Shown: positions 35,942-45,946, counted from the first letter of the stretch. The stretch: DNA of 64,000 nt from Lysinibacillus fusiformis (GCA_030027265.1 JASENG010000006.1:124001-188000); one strand, 5' to 3'. Numbers and translations: made by a program. Notes: generated by a model not told the origin, from the letters alone.

Positions 35942-36892
35942 TTATTTAGGTTTTTTCTTTAACATCTCATTAACCGTAATCGCAGCACCCTTTGCCGGCT
36001 GTTCGACAAACATATGGGTCACTGCACCCACAAATTGTCCATCCTGAATCACAGGACTGCCGCTCATCCCCTGAAGAATCCCGCCTGTTTTTTCAAGCAG
36101 TTCTTTGTCGGTAACAACAAATTGCAAAAAATTCTCTTCAAGCTTTATAATTTCAATTTCAAATGCCTCTACTTCCGAACCTTCAATGGCTGTATATATT
36201 TCGGCTTTCCCTAACGCGATTTCCTCGTCTTTCATTATTTCAATGGGTTTGCGTAAATTGTTTTTCAATTCGCTTTCCCAGCTACCAAAAATACCATACA
36301 AATCATTCGACTTAACATTACCTAAACGAATGTTGTTATTTTCAATAACAGAAATTTTGTAGCCTGGATTACCTGGGCTGCTTTTCTTGATTTGTTCAAT
36401 GGAGGCTAAAAAAATTGACCCATCTGTAAAATTAGGTGGTTCATTTAAAACACCATCAATTATTTGATGACCCAATGCGCCGTACTGCTTTGATTCCGGA
36501 TCTATAAAGGTTAATGTCCCGATGCCATCCGTTTCATCTTTCAAGAAGGGCAAGATATTGTTTGCCTGTTCTTTTGTCAATGAAATATCACGTTGCTCTT
36601 GTGCTTTCTGTTTAACGGATAACGTAAGCTCGTTGGAGTTCAGTTGCTGCTTAATCTTATCAACGGACGTTACTTCTGTACCGTTTACTCCTTTGATTAC
36701 GTCACCTTTCTTTAACCATTGACCATTTGGCAATAAAACATCATGGGCAACGTAAACAAATGGCAATTGTAACTGTATCCCGATTGATTCACCCATTGGA
36801 ATTAATTTTTTCGCAAAAGCTTCAGCATTTGGCGATAAAATGAACACCATGAGTAATGTAAAAGTCAACAGATTACGCAAATGGCACTTCAT
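35942..36892 (-). CDS. spoIVB: SpoIVB serine peptidase, short form
   Basis: 316 residues, against about 426 in B. subtilis. Secreted forespore protease that signals SigK activation through SpoIVFA. One N-terminal membrane/signal segment (about 7-25), a compact PDZ domain (about 33-90) and the S55 peptidase domain. Catalytic residues appear intact: His in YGALGHQIID (about 142), Asp in VVTDKELLEKTGG (about 267) and Ser in QGMSGSPVI (about 283). The missing length is in the N-terminal/PDZ region and the C-terminal tail. Downstream of recN, upstream of spo0A, as in other spore formers. Confidence 0.9.
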   Translation of the reverse strand: MKCHLRNLLTFTLLMVFILSPNAEAFAKKLIPMGESIGIQLQLPFVYVAHDVLLPNGQWLKKGDVIKGVNGTEVTSVDKIKQQLNSNELTLSVKQKAQEQRDISLTKEQANNILPFLKDETDGIGTLTFIDPESKQYGALGHQIIDGVLNEPPNFTDGSIFLASIEQIKKSSPGNPGYKISVIENNNIRLGNVKSNDLYGIFGSWESELKNNLRKPIEIMKDEEIALGKAEIYTAIEGSEVEAFEIEIIKLEENFLQFVVTDKELLEKTGGILQGMSGSPVIQDGQFVGAVTHMFVEQPAKGAAITVNEMLKKKPK

Positions 36893-36995
36893 AGTCCACC
36901 TCCTTTAAGATTTGTACATTTACTATGTGTCACTTGTACATCAATAATGAGAGGTAAATATTTGTCGTGAAGTATCTTAAAAAAGGTGGAATAAA

Positions 36996-37021
36996 GGAGT
37001 AGCTATTGTGTTAACTACTCC
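36996..37021 (-). terminator. recN terminator
   Basis: GGAGTAG (36996-37002) pairs with CTACTCC (37015-37021). TTTATT follows on the minus strand. A TGTCGAA sequence lies just upstream at 37032-37038. Confidence 0.7.
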
Positions 37022-37071
37022 CCGTGCTACATTCGACAAATATTTTTAACGAAATTCAATTCATTTTCAAG

Positions 37072-38775
37072 CTAAACAACCATGTTTTTCATTTCTTGTT
37101 TGCGAACATCGGCAAGTTTTAAAAGCTCAGAAGCATGCTGTAAGGTAAGGTCCGTAATTTCGGAGCCACTCATCATGCGACTGATTTCTTCTACCCGATT
37201 TTGAATACCGATATTAGAAACGGTTGTATAAGTTCTATTTTGTTCCACCTGCTTACGAATTAGATAATGCTGATCTGCCATTGCCGCAACTTGTGGTAAA
37301 TGGGAAATGCATAGTACTTGGGAAGAAATCGATATAGCAGCAATTTTTTCAGCTATCGCTTGTGCAACACGGCCACTGACACCAGTATCGACTTCATCAA
37401 AAATGATGGAAGTAATGCCGTTTGATGAAGAGAACATCGTTTTTAGCGCTAGCATAATTCGAGATAACTCTCCACCTGATGCAATTTTCGGTAAAGATTT
37501 AGGTGGTTCACCAACATTTGTTGATATATAGAATGATACATAGTCTTTCCCATTCAAATCAAAACTATGTAAGGTTTCAAAATTAACAATAAATTTCGCT
37601 TTTTCCATATGTAAATCACGCAATTGCTCCATGATGGCTTCACTTAATTTTAAAGCGCTTTGCTTTCTTATCTTGGTTAATGAAAGTGCGAGCTGCTCTA
37701 ATTCTTCTTCCATTTTCTTTAATTTTTTCTCGTAATTCTGTATCGTCTCATCACGATTCTGTAATTGGATTAGTTCATCCTGGATTTTTTCAAAATAGCT
37801 TAAAATATCTTCAACAGTATTGCCATATTTTCTTTTCATCGTTTGGTATTGTGCCAATCGATGTTCAACTTCATTTAGACGCTCTGGATCAAATTCTAAA
37901 TCATCAAGTACATTTTTGATTTGATATACAGCATCCTGCAATGCATAAAAAGCAGAGCTGACTGATTCAGATGATTCTTTAAATTGCTCATCTAGCTCGA
38001 CAATATCTTCCAATGCATTCATCGCATCACCGATATTATCCAAGCCCTTTAATTCGCCGGAAATGGATTCGTAGGCAATATTAGCCCGTTCGAAAATTTT
38101 ATGGAAATTTGATAAGCGTCTTCTTTCCTCAACTAGCTGCTCTTCTTCCCCAATTTTCAAATTGGCATCTTCTAGTTCGCTAATTTGGAACTGATAGAGA
38201 TCAATCCGCTGTGCAAGTCTTTGTTCATCTAAACTAATGGAAGCAATCTCACGTTTAAAGTCTCGATAGGCTTGATATTTTTTTGTATATTGCTCCTTTA
38301 CTTCCATAAGCTCAGCATGGGCAAAATGATCAAGTAAATAAATGTGTCTCTTCTCATCCATTAGCTCCTGACTTTCATGCTGTCCATGAATATCAATTAA
38401 AGTTGAACCAATTTCTCGAAGTATTGAAAGTGTGACTAATTTACCATTCACACGACAAACGCTTTTTCCATTTTCGTTAATATCCCTGCGAAGAATAATC
38501 ATGCCCTCTTCACTTTCGATCCCGTATTCGTGCAGTTTCTCATAAATCGGGTGACTTTCATTTAAAATCATGAATAACCCTGTTAGCTCAGCTTTTTTTG
38601 CACCATGTCTAATAAACTCCAAGGAAGCTCGTCCACCCGCAAGCAAATGCACAGCGTCAATAATAATGGATTTACCTGCACCAGTTTCTCCAGTTAAAAC
38701 AGTTAGTCCTTCTGAGAAATCCACAGTTAATTCATCAATGATTGCGAAGTTACGAATACTAAGTTCTTTCAACAA
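37072..38775 (-). CDS. recN: DNA repair protein RecN
   Basis: 567 residues. SMC-like ATPase acting early in double-strand break repair. Walker A GETGAGKSIIIDAVHLL (about residues 31-47) near the N-terminus, two long coiled coils (about 150-235 and 300-375), then the signature ASGGELSRIMLALK (about 433-446), Walker B IIFDEVDTGVSG and the late CISHLPQVAAMADQHY. Length is normal. It follows argR in the conserved dxs-tlyA-argR-recN order with an 85-nt gap. Confidence 0.96.
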   Translation of the reverse strand: MLKELSIRNFAIIDELTVDFSEGLTVLTGETGAGKSIIIDAVHLLAGGRASLEFIRHGAKKAELTGLFMILNESHPIYEKLHEYGIESEEGMIILRRDINENGKSVCRVNGKLVTLSILREIGSTLIDIHGQHESQELMDEKRHIYLLDHFAHAELMEVKEQYTKKYQAYRDFKREIASISLDEQRLAQRIDLYQFQISELEDANLKIGEEEQLVEERRRLSNFHKIFERANIAYESISGELKGLDNIGDAMNALEDIVELDEQFKESSESVSSAFYALQDAVYQIKNVLDDLEFDPERLNEVEHRLAQYQTMKRKYGNTVEDILSYFEKIQDELIQLQNRDETIQNYEKKLKKMEEELEQLALSLTKIRKQSALKLSEAIMEQLRDLHMEKAKFIVNFETLHSFDLNGKDYVSFYISTNVGEPPKSLPKIASGGELSRIMLALKTMFSSSNGITSIIFDEVDTGVSGRVAQAIAEKIAAISISSQVLCISHLPQVAAMADQHYLIRKQVEQNRTYTTVSNIGIQNRVEEISRMMSGSEITDLTLQHASELLKLADVRKQEMKNMVV

Positions 38776-38859
38776 ACATTTATCACCTCTTGAAATAGCT
38801 CATACATAACGTTTGGAGCTAAATAATCTATTTTGAATAAAAATTTACCCGTGCTGCAC

Positions 38860-39309
38860 TTAAATTAAACCAATAATGCGTTCTTTAATCATTTCGCGAT
38901 CTTCTTCACGGCGGCAGATGATGAGGATTGTATCATCTCCAGAAAGCGTTCCTAATATTTCTTGCCATTCAAGATGATCTATTAATACCGCTATCGCATT
39001 TCCGTTGCCAGGCAAAGATTTTAGCATTAAAAAATGGGCAACTCCATCAATACTTACAAAGGAATCTGCTAGTGCTCGCTGCAGTTTTTGCAGGGGATTA
39101 AAACGTTGATCTGCCGGCAAGCTGTATTTATAACGGCCATCTTGCAGCGGCACTTTTACTAAATGCAATTCTTTTATATCACGTGAAACGGTTGCTTGCG
39201 TTACATTATACCCAGCTTGCTTTAAACGGTCTACTAAGTCATCCTGTGTTTCAATTTCATTATTTGTTACAAGTTCTCGAATGCGCATATGGCGTTGACC
39301 TTTATTCAT
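38860..39309 (-). CDS. argR: Arginine repressor ArgR/AhrC
   Basis: 149 residues from ATG at 39309, which follows GAGGTG; the GTG 9 nt earlier belongs to that site. Hexameric repressor of arginine synthesis and activator of catabolism. N-terminal winged helix [14 protein letters not shown] with [18 protein letters not shown] (about 39-56); C-terminal oligomerisation/arginine-binding domain with [16 protein letters not shown] and the [10 protein letters not shown] motif. Almost collinear with AhrC. No arg biosynthesis genes are nearby. An ARG-box-like sequence lies before the gene. Confidence 0.96.
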   Translation of the reverse strand: MNKGQRHMRIRELVTNNEIETQDDLVDRLKQAGYNVTQATVSRDIKELHLVKVPLQDGRYKYSLPADQRFNPLQKLQRALADSFVSIDGVAHFLMLKSLPGNGNAIAVLIDHLEWQEILGTLSGDDTILIICRREEDREMIKERIIGLI

Positions 39310-39322
39310 TCCATTCACCTCA

Positions 39323-39346
39323 TATGAATATTTATGTATATTTATA
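39323..39346 (-). promoter_or_regulatory. ARG-box-like site upstream of argR
   Basis: TGAATATTTATGTATATTTATA (AT-rich, with a TGAAT half-site) resembles ArgR boxes of Bacillales. It lies just upstream of the argR ribosome binding site and could mediate autoregulation (inference). Confidence 0.4.
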
Positions 39347-39423
39347 CTAACATTTCATGTGTAAATCCACAAGAAAAAGTGGATAGCCCTAATTTCTAGA
39401 GGCTTCCACTTTAAACATTGCAA

Positions 39424-40242
39424 TTATTTTAATTCATTATGTGCTAATTCTACTACTTCTTTAAAGTTTGTAAATGACTCGATTTCTTGTGTTTCTTTAG
39501 GATTTACCAAATGGAATAAAAATTCAATATTTCCTTCTCCACCTGTAATAGGAGAATAGGATGCATTCTTAACAACAAATCCAATTTTTGCAGCCATATT
39601 TGCTGTTTCTTCCAGCACATCTAAATGTACTTTCGGATCACGAACAATCCCCTTTTTCCCAACATTTTCTCTTCCTGCTTCGAATTGAGGCTTTACTAAA
39701 GCCATGACATCTCCACCAGGTATTAAAATTGTTTTTAGCACGGGCAAAATAAGAGATAACGAAATGAATGACACATCAATTGTTGCAAATTCCGGTAAGC
39801 CTTCTGTAAAATCCTCAGGCTTTGAATATCGAAAATTTGTTTTTTCCATAACGGTTACGCGTTCGTCAGAGCGAATTTTCCAAGCTAACTGATTCGAGCC
39901 TACATCAAGTGCATAACAATGCTTTGCTCCATTTTGCAGAGCACAATCGGTAAATCCACCTGTTGAAGACCCAATATCAAGCATTAGCTTATCCTTAACC
40001 GACATATCAAAAATTTCTAAAGCCTTCTCAAGCTTCAGTCCCCCACGACTGACATATTTCAGCTGGGAGCCCTTTACTTGAAGCGGCGCATCGATTGAAA
40101 TTTTTTCGCCCGCTTTATCGATTCTTGTTTCATTTGAATAAACAAGACCGGCCATAATCGAACGTTTTGCTTTCTCGCGAGTTTCACATAAGCCTCTTTC
40201 GACAAGCAAAATGTCTACTCGTTCTTTTATTTGTTTTGTCAT
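39424..40242 (-). CDS. tlyA: TlyA family rRNA 2'-O-methyltransferase
   Basis: 272 residues; YqxC in B. subtilis. N-terminal S4 RNA-binding domain (about 1-60: [20 protein letters not shown]) followed by an FtsJ-like methyltransferase domain with SAM-binding [14 protein letters not shown] (about 90-103), [12 protein letters not shown] and LVKPQFE (catalytic Lys). Homologues methylate cytidines in 16S/23S rRNA; in some bacteria they are linked to hemolysin phenotypes. Its start overlaps the dxs end by 4 nt. Confidence 0.9.
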   Translation of the reverse strand: MTKQIKERVDILLVERGLCETREKAKRSIMAGLVYSNETRIDKAGEKISIDAPLQVKGSQLKYVSRGGLKLEKALEIFDMSVKDKLMLDIGSSTGGFTDCALQNGAKHCYALDVGSNQLAWKIRSDERVTVMEKTNFRYSKPEDFTEGLPEFATIDVSFISLSLILPVLKTILIPGGDVMALVKPQFEAGRENVGKKGIVRDPKVHLDVLEETANMAAKIGFVVKNASYSPITGGEGNIEFLFHLVNPKETQEIESFTNFKEVVELAHNELK

Positions 40243-42143
40243 ACTAATTTCGTTCCTATTACTTTGTCGCTCTTTACTAATTGCTGAATACGAGCAACTG
40301 CATCCTCTTTTGTTAGATGAATCTCTTCCAAAAGCTGGTCAACGTTTCCTTGTTCGATAAACTGATCAGGAATTCCCATACGGTCCACTTGTGCATCATA
40401 ATACATATTTTCGCTAGCGAATTCCAGTACTGAACTGCCAAAGCCGCCTTGCAAGATTGCTTCTTCAATCGTTAAAATTGGCATTTTCTTAGCAAACAAT
40501 TCGTGAAGCATCCCTTCATCAAGGGGTTTGATAAATCGTGCGTTTACAACTTTCACATCAATGCCTTGGGCTGCTAATTCTGTAGCCGCTTCCATAGCCA
40601 TCGGAATAGTTGTACCAAATGTTAAAATGCAAGCATCTTTGCCCTCTTTTAGCACTTCCCAGCTGCCGATTGGAATGGATTTCATTTCATCGTCCACATG
40701 CACACCTAAACCATTTCCACGAGGATAACGCAGTGCAATCGGTCCATCATTGTATTCAAAGGCAGTCTTTACCATATGTTGTCCTTCGTTTTCATCTTTT
40801 GGCATCATGATTACCATGTTTGGCAAATGACGAAGGAAGGAAATATCAAATACACCCTGATGTGTTTCACCATCTGCTCCGACCAAGCCAGAACGATCGA
40901 TTCCGATTACAACATTCAGGTTAGGTCTAGCAATATCATGCAATACTTGATCATATGCACGTTGAAGGAAAGTCGAATAAATTGCTAAATAAGGCTTCAT
41001 CCCTTGTGTTGCAATTCCAGCAGCCATTGTTGTTGCATGCTGTTCTGCAATCCCTACATCGAAGAAACGATTCGGGAAGTCCCGCTGAATTCCTTCCATC
41101 TTGGAACCCACTGGCATCGCCGGTGTAATGGCAACAATACGTTCTTCATTTTCCATTAGCTTACGAACAGAATCAGATATTAAATTACTCCAGCCTGGCC
41201 CTTTTGCCTTGGATTTAACAAAGTCGCCGGTTTCCATTTTATAAGGACCTGTTCCATGCCAAGTACCAACTGTATCTTCTTCGGCTGGTTTATAGCCTTT
41301 CCCTTTTTTCGTAATTACGTGTACGATAACCGGGCCTTTGACTTTTTTCGCATATTCCAATGTTTTTTCCAACGCTTCAAAATCATGCCCATCGATTGGC
41401 CCCAAATATTTGAAGCCCATTTCTTCAAAGAAGACACCAGAAACAACCAAGTATTTCAAGCTATCTTTTACTCGTTCAGCCGTGCTGGCAACTTTTCCGC
41501 CTAATAGAGGAATTTTCTTCATAAGGACTTCTAATTCTTCTTTGGCTTTTGAGTATTCTTTTGCAGTACGCAAACGGCCAAGAATATTGTGAAGTGCCCC
41601 TACGTTTGGCGCAATCGACATTTCATTATCATTTAAGATAACGATCATATTCTTTTTCTCATGACCGATATGGTTTAGTGCTTCTAATGCCATCCCGCCA
41701 GTTAAAGCACCATCACCGATAATCGGTACTACATAATTGTTTTCCTTCTTAATATCACGAGCAATAGCCATTCCCATGGCCGCAGAAAGAGATGTCGAAC
41801 TATGACCTGTTTCCCATTCGTCATGTTCACTTTCCAATCTTTTTGGAAATCCGCTTAGTCCTTTATATTGACGTAATGAATCAAACTGATTAGCACGACC
41901 AGTTAAAATTTTATGAACATATGCTTGATGTCCTACATCCCATAAGAATTTATCCTTTGGACTATTAAAGGCCTTATGCAAAGCAATCGTTAATTCTACA
42001 ACACCAAGGTTAGGGCCAATATGTCCCCCTGTAATCGAACATTTTTCGATTAAGAAAGAGCGAATCTCACGACTTAATGATTCAAGCTCTTTATTCGTCA
42101 TATTTTTCAAAAAGGATGGACTAGTAATTTTAGTTAAATCCAT
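40239..42143 (-). CDS. dxs: 1-deoxy-D-xylulose-5-phosphate synthase
   Basis: 634 residues. First enzyme of the MEP isoprenoid route, thiamine-diphosphate dependent; its product also feeds thiamine and pyridoxal synthesis. TPP-binding [18 protein letters not shown] (about 151-168) with [14 protein letters not shown], the activating Glu in DVGIAEQHA (about 367), [17 protein letters not shown] (about 415-431) and the C-terminal transketolase domain. It lies between tlyA (4-nt overlap) and ispA. Unlike in B. subtilis, a 209-nt gap with a structured element and its own promoter precedes it, so expression may be set separately from ispA. Confidence 0.96.
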   Translation of the reverse strand: MDLTKITSPSFLKNMTNKELESLSREIRSFLIEKCSITGGHIGPNLGVVELTIALHKAFNSPKDKFLWDVGHQAYVHKILTGRANQFDSLRQYKGLSGFPKRLESEHDEWETGHSSTSLSAAMGMAIARDIKKENNYVVPIIGDGALTGGMALEALNHIGHEKKNMIVILNDNEMSIAPNVGALHNILGRLRTAKEYSKAKEELEVLMKKIPLLGGKVASTAERVKDSLKYLVVSGVFFEEMGFKYLGPIDGHDFEALEKTLEYAKKVKGPVIVHVITKKGKGYKPAEEDTVGTWHGTGPYKMETGDFVKSKAKGPGWSNLISDSVRKLMENEERIVAITPAMPVGSKMEGIQRDFPNRFFDVGIAEQHATTMAAGIATQGMKPYLAIYSTFLQRAYDQVLHDIARPNLNVVIGIDRSGLVGADGETHQGVFDISFLRHLPNMVIMMPKDENEGQHMVKTAFEYNDGPIALRYPRGNGLGVHVDDEMKSIPIGSWEVLKEGKDACILTFGTTIPMAMEAATELAAQGIDVKVVNARFIKPLDEGMLHELFAKKMPILTIEEAILQGGFGSSVLEFASENMYYDAQVDRMGIPDQFIEQGNVDQLLEEIHLTKEDAVARIQQLVKSDKVIGTKLV

Positions 42144-42170
42144 CTCTCACACACCTTTTCATCATAATTT

Positions 42171-42282
42171 CTACGAAAAATAAAGGCGGCTCGTTCAACC
42201 CTGACAAAAACCGGTGCTTCCACGAGAATGCTGCCATGCGTGGAGGGAACCCCTAGTTTATCGATAGAGTTAGCCGCCGTAG
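42171..42282 (-). ncRNA. Structured, terminator-like leader RNA upstream of dxs
   Basis: Nested arms on the minus strand: CTACG/CGTAG (42278-42282, 42171-42175), GGCGGCT/AGCCGCC (42272-42278, 42185-42191), CCCT/AGGG (42244-42247, 42199-42202) and CCACG/CGTGG (42239-42243, 42220-42224). AGCCGCC is followed by TTTATTTTT, so the closing stem can act as a terminator. G+C is well above its surroundings. Not TPP, T-box or another class I know. The 67-codon frame across it looks spurious. It may be a riboswitch-like attenuator or an independent small RNA. Confidence 0.5.
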
Positions 42283-42310
42283 TTAGACAACTAATAAATA
42301 CGTATTTACT

Positions 42311-42337
42311 ATTATAGCAGTGAAAACGCGTATTCAA
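42311..42337 (-). promoter_or_regulatory. Promoter of the dxs leader RNA
   Basis: Perfect -10 TATAAT (42311-42316 on the complement) with TTGAAT (42332-42337) 15 nt upstream. Transcription would start about 20-30 nt before the structured element. Confidence 0.55.
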
Positions 42338-42352
42338 AAGAATTTCCTATAA

Positions 42353-43237
42353 TTACTTGTTTCTTTTCACAATATATTTAGCAAATTCTTCTAATAAAAA
42401 CGTGTTTTTCTCTATTTTTTCTAGTGCATTTATCGCTTGAATATAATGCTCTTCCAGTTTATCCTTTGCTCCTTCTAATGTTAAAAGGGCTGGATATGTG
42501 CTCTTATGGCTTTCAACATCTTTACCTGCAGTTTTTCCTAATTCTTCGGTAGTACCAACGATATCTAAAATATCATCTTGAATTTGGAATGCCAAGCCAA
42601 TATGATGTGCATATTCTACTAGCGCTTCTCTTTCTTCCATTGAAGCATCACTTAAAACTGCACCAGATTCTATACTAAATCGTAAAATTGCACCTGTTTT
42701 GTTGACATGAACATGTTCTAGCTCCGGTAAATTTAAACGGCGGCTTTCCCCGTCAATATCTAATACCTGCCCACCGACCATACCTTCCGCACCAGAAGCA
42801 ATACTTAGTAAGTTGATGAGCTCCACTTTTTTATGGGGTTCGACCTGCTCCATTCTCGCAAGCACACCAAAACTCAAAGTATTTAATGCATCTCCTGCAA
42901 GTGTCGCTAAAGCTTCTCCATAAACTACATGGTTTGTTGGTTTTCCACGTCTCATATCGTCATTATCCATACTTGGCAGATCATCATGGATAAGAGAATA
43001 TGTATGGATCATTTCTACTGCTGCACCGACTGTAAGAGCTTCTTGTTGCTTATTATGAAACATTTCGCATACTGCTAATACAAAAAGTGGCCGAATTCTT
43101 TTCCCGCCCGCTTTTAAAGAATAGAGCATGGATTCCTTTAAACTTTCCGGTGCTTTAATACGTTCAACCAATGCATAGAGCTCTGCTTCAATTTTAGGTA
43201 AATTGTCAGCAATAAATTGCTTTAAATCATTTGTCAT
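42353..43237 (-). CDS. ispA: Farnesyl diphosphate synthase
   Basis: 294 residues. Condenses isopentenyl diphosphate with dimethylallyl/geranyl diphosphate. First aspartate-rich motif DDLPSMDNDD (about 86-95) with GKPTNHVVYGEALA, second motif FQIQDDILDIVG (about 224-235), and KAGGKRIRP near the N-terminus. Length matches the short bacterial FPP synthases. Clustered with xseB (2-nt gap) and xseA, and with dxs downstream: a compact isoprenoid/exonuclease block common in Bacillales. Confidence 0.95.
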   Translation of the reverse strand: MTNDLKQFIADNLPKIEAELYALVERIKAPESLKESMLYSLKAGGKRIRPLFVLAVCEMFHNKQQEALTVGAAVEMIHTYSLIHDDLPSMDNDDMRRGKPTNHVVYGEALATLAGDALNTLSFGVLARMEQVEPHKKVELINLLSIASGAEGMVGGQVLDIDGESRRLNLPELEHVHVNKTGAILRFSIESGAVLSDASMEEREALVEYAHHIGLAFQIQDDILDIVGTTEELGKTAGKDVESHKSTYPALLTLEGAKDKLEEHYIQAINALEKIEKNTFLLEEFAKYIVKRNK

Positions 43238-43239
43238 AA

Positions 43240-43470
43240 CTATTCCACTCCGTTTGTAGGTTCAAATGGCTGTTTTTCGCCTTGATCGTTCACAATCGAT
43301 ATTAATTGATTTTCTGCATTTGAAAGCTTTTGATGACAATAATGGGATAATTCCATGCCTTTTTTGTATAAATCAATCGCTTCTTCTAAAGGAACATCAC
43401 CTAGTTCAAGTTTGCGTACAATTTCTTCTAGTTCCGACATTGCCTCTGCAAATGGTTGCTGTTTTTCCAT
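43240..43470 (-). CDS. xseB: Exodeoxyribonuclease VII small subunit
   Basis: 76 residues. FAEAMSELEEIVRKLELGDVPLEE followed by YKKGMELSHYCHQKL is the standard XseB fold, a two-helix bundle that associates with XseA. ATG at 43470. It lies 3 nt after xseA and 2 nt before ispA, so it is firmly inside one operon. Confidence 0.95.
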   Translation of the reverse strand: MEKQQPFAEAMSELEEIVRKLELGDVPLEEAIDLYKKGMELSHYCHQKLSNAENQLISIVNDQGEKQPFEPTNGVE

Positions 43471-43473
43471 GTG

Positions 43474-44826
43474 CTATTCCACTCCTTTTTGTTCCAGCGT
43501 GTTTAAGATTTTCGCTTGTGCTTTCCCATCATGGAAATGAATCGTGATTTCATCATCTGTTGAAAGTTTTGTAATAGAATTCACTACTTGTTCGTCCTTA
43601 TAGGCGACACTGTAGCCTCTCGTCATAATAGCAAGAGGATTTAACGCTTCTAAAGTACGAATATTCGATATATAATGATCCTTCTTTTTGTCTAGCAGCG
43701 ATGAGATTGAACGATTAAGCATTCTTTTCATCTGCTCAATTTGCTTATGATTTGATTGAATCGCATAAAGCGGTGAATGCAGCTTTATGGCACTTACATG
43801 CTTTTGCAGCTCGTTCGATTTTTTCATTAAATACATTTGAGATGCTCTACCCAATTGCATATCTAATTGAATGACCCTCTCTGTAAAGGGACGATAAAGA
43901 CGTTCAGGAGTTGCTAAAGGATAGGCATTTTGCAATTTATTTAAACGGTGTCTTTCATGCTGCAATCTTTGCGATGTCATTTGATGCAGCTGAGATCTGC
44001 TTCTTAATAAATGCTGGATTAGTTCATGCTGGTTGGGAACCGCTAATTCTGCAGCAGCTGTTGGCGTTGGTGCACGAAGGTCCGCCACATAATCAGCAAT
44101 AGTTGTATCTGTTTCATGCCCAACCGCACTTATGATTGGAATGCGGCTTTCAAAAATGGCTCTTGCGACACTTTCTTCGTTAAAAGCCCATAAATCCTCG
44201 ATAGATCCCCCACCACGACCTACTATTAAAACGTCGCATAATTGTTGCTTGTTCGCCAGGCGAATATTTTCAACAATATTTGGGGCTGCATAATCCCCCT
44301 GAACAATGGTTGAATAAATGACAATTTCCGCTAATGGATACCGCCTTGAAATCGTTGTACATATATCTCGAATAGCAGCACCTGTTGTCGCAGTCAGGAC
44401 ACCTACTGTTTTTGGAAATTTAGGAATAGGCTGCTTGAAATTTGGATTAAATAACCCTTCTTTTAGAAGCTGTTCTTTTAATTGATTGAATGCAACGAAC
44501 AGGCCGCCTACTCCATCCGGCTCCATCGTATGGGCATATAGTTGGTAATTTCCTGCCGATTCATAGACAGAAATCTCACCGCGAATAAACACCTGCATTC
44601 CTTCCTCGGGTTTGAATTTCAATTTACTTGCCTGTGTCCGAAACATGGCAGCATTAATTCTTGCGCTCGTGTCTTTTAATGTAAAGTAAATATGGCCCGA
44701 ACTATGTATTTTGACATTCGAAAGCTCGCCTTTTACATACACGTCACGTAAATGTGGATCGGCATCAAATTTTCTTTTGATATATTTCGTTAATGCATTA
44801 ACGGTTAAATAAGAAGACGTTGTCAT
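43474..44826 (-). CDS. xseA: Exodeoxyribonuclease VII large subunit
   Basis: 450 residues. Degrades single-stranded DNA to oligonucleotides. N-terminal OB fold (about 1-100: LTKYIKRKFDADPHLRDVYVKGELSN), catalytic domain with GVLTATTGAAIRDI (about 140-153), VGRGGGSIEDLWAFNEE (about 201-217) and SAVGHETDTTIADYVADLRAPTPTAAAE split over 230-258, then a long coiled coil (about 270-370). Length and motifs are normal. First gene of xseA-xseB-ispA; separated from folD by a 220-nt gap. Confidence 0.95.
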   Translation of the reverse strand: MTTSSYLTVNALTKYIKRKFDADPHLRDVYVKGELSNVKIHSSGHIYFTLKDTSARINAAMFRTQASKLKFKPEEGMQVFIRGEISVYESAGNYQLYAHTMEPDGVGGLFVAFNQLKEQLLKEGLFNPNFKQPIPKFPKTVGVLTATTGAAIRDICTTISRRYPLAEIVIYSTIVQGDYAAPNIVENIRLANKQQLCDVLIVGRGGGSIEDLWAFNEESVARAIFESRIPIISAVGHETDTTIADYVADLRAPTPTAAAELAVPNQHELIQHLLRSRSQLHQMTSQRLQHERHRLNKLQNAYPLATPERLYRPFTERVIQLDMQLGRASQMYLMKKSNELQKHVSAIKLHSPLYAIQSNHKQIEQMKRMLNRSISSLLDKKKDHYISNIRTLEALNPLAIMTRGYSVAYKDEQVVNSITKLSTDDEITIHFHDGKAQAKILNTLEQKGVE

Positions 44827-44872
44827 ATGTACGGCTCCTTCATTGAAAGATTAGAGATTTCCCCATTGAATA

Positions 44873-45050
44873 ATACGAATTTCGAAAGCCATTCAAAATT
44901 CTTTGTTCTTCAAAATAAAAACTGTTTCTCTTTTAGAAAATCATAACTTGTCCTTTTAGGATGGGCCAAATGATGATTTCCCTATGCGGATTTCGAATTT
45001 TTGCCATTCATATCCGCGCAGAAAAACAGCTTCTGTTCTAAATATTTTAC
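44873..45050. repeat. Imperfect direct duplication between folD and xseA
   Basis: GAATTTCGAA..GCCATTCA near 44877 and GGATTTCGAA..GCCATTCA near 44993 are followed at similar distance by AAAACTGTTTCT...TTTTAG and AAAACAGCTTCTGTTCTA. This looks like a decayed duplication with a spacing of about 115 nt. The second copy includes possible folD terminator stems (AACAG/CTGTT). No gene is seen. Confidence 0.35.
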
Positions 45051-45922
45051 ATTTCTTTTACCTTTTTGTCCTGTAAAAGCGATTCTTGTGCAGCCTGTAC
45101 TGTGTTATACAGAAGCATAGTAATCGTCATTGGACCGACGCCACCAGGAACAGGTGTAATATGGGATGCAATTTGCTCTGCTTGTGCAAAATCAACATCT
45201 CCAACCAATTTATTGTTTTCATCGCGATTAATCCCCACATCAATTACAACAGCACCAGGTTTAATATGTTCTTTTGTGATAAAGTTTGGTCGCCCAACAG
45301 CTGCTACTAAAATATCAGCTTGTTTTGTAATAGATGGCAGATCAGGTGTTTTTGAATGTGTGTATGTAACAGTAGCATCTTTTTGAAGCAATAATTGCCC
45401 CATTGGTTTGCCCACAATATGGCTTCTTCCAACGATAACGGCATGTTTGCCCGCAATATCAATTCCAGAGTATTCCAGCAATTTCAGAACGCCAAATGGA
45501 GTACATGGTAAAAAAGTTTCTTGTCCCAGCATCATTTTCCCTACACTGACAGGAGAAAAACCATCAACATCTTTTTCTGGTGAAATCGTTGCAATGACTT
45601 TGTCTTCATTGATGTGTTTAGGCAATGGCAGCTGCACTAAAATTCCGTGAATGCTCTCGCTATTATTCAGTGAACGAATTTGTTCCAGCAATTCTTCTTC
45701 CGACACTTCTTCCGGCAATTTGATTAGCTCAGAATAAATGCCGATTGCTTCACAGGATTTTTGCTTATTACGCACATAAGTTTGTGACGCAGGATTGTCA
45801 CCTACTAGAATTACAGCCAAACCAGGTGTGACACCTTGGCTTTTTAGCTTTGTTACTTGTTCAGCTACAGATTTCCGGATTTCTTGCCCAATTTCTTTTC
45901 CATTAATAATTGCACTCGACAT
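45047..45922 (-). CDS. folD: Methylenetetrahydrofolate dehydrogenase/cyclohydrolase
   Basis: 291 residues. Bifunctional enzyme converting 5,10-methylene-THF to 10-formyl-THF. [23 protein letters not shown] split at about 33-55 (catalytic Lys near 56), [11 protein letters not shown] (about 97-107), the FolD signature [13 protein letters not shown] (about 136-148), the NADP site [15 protein letters not shown] (about 162-176) and C-terminal [14 protein letters not shown] at 45922. It follows nusB, in the usual order. Confidence 0.96.
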   Translation of the reverse strand: MSSAIINGKEIGQEIRKSVAEQVTKLKSQGVTPGLAVILVGDNPASQTYVRNKQKSCEAIGIYSELIKLPEEVSEEELLEQIRSLNNSESIHGILVQLPLPKHINEDKVIATISPEKDVDGFSPVSVGKMMLGQETFLPCTPFGVLKLLEYSGIDIAGKHAVIVGRSHIVGKPMGQLLLQKDATVTYTHSKTPDLPSITKQADILVAAVGRPNFITKEHIKPGAVVIDVGINRDENNKLVGDVDFAQAEQIASHITPVPGGVGPMTITMLLYNTVQAAQESLLQDKKVKEM

Positions 45923-45946
45923 CTTCTGTTACATCCTTTCAAACGA

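Noticed and set aside
42171-42282. TPP riboswitch or T-box upstream of dxs
   Set aside because: Neither the TPP CUGAGA/ACC-UGAUCUG pattern nor the T-box AGGGUGGNACCGCG is present, though AGGGTTGAAC has weak likeness.
42134-42337. 67-codon minus-strand frame across the dxs leader
   Set aside because: No binding site, overlaps the dxs start, and does not resemble a protein; better explained as structured RNA.
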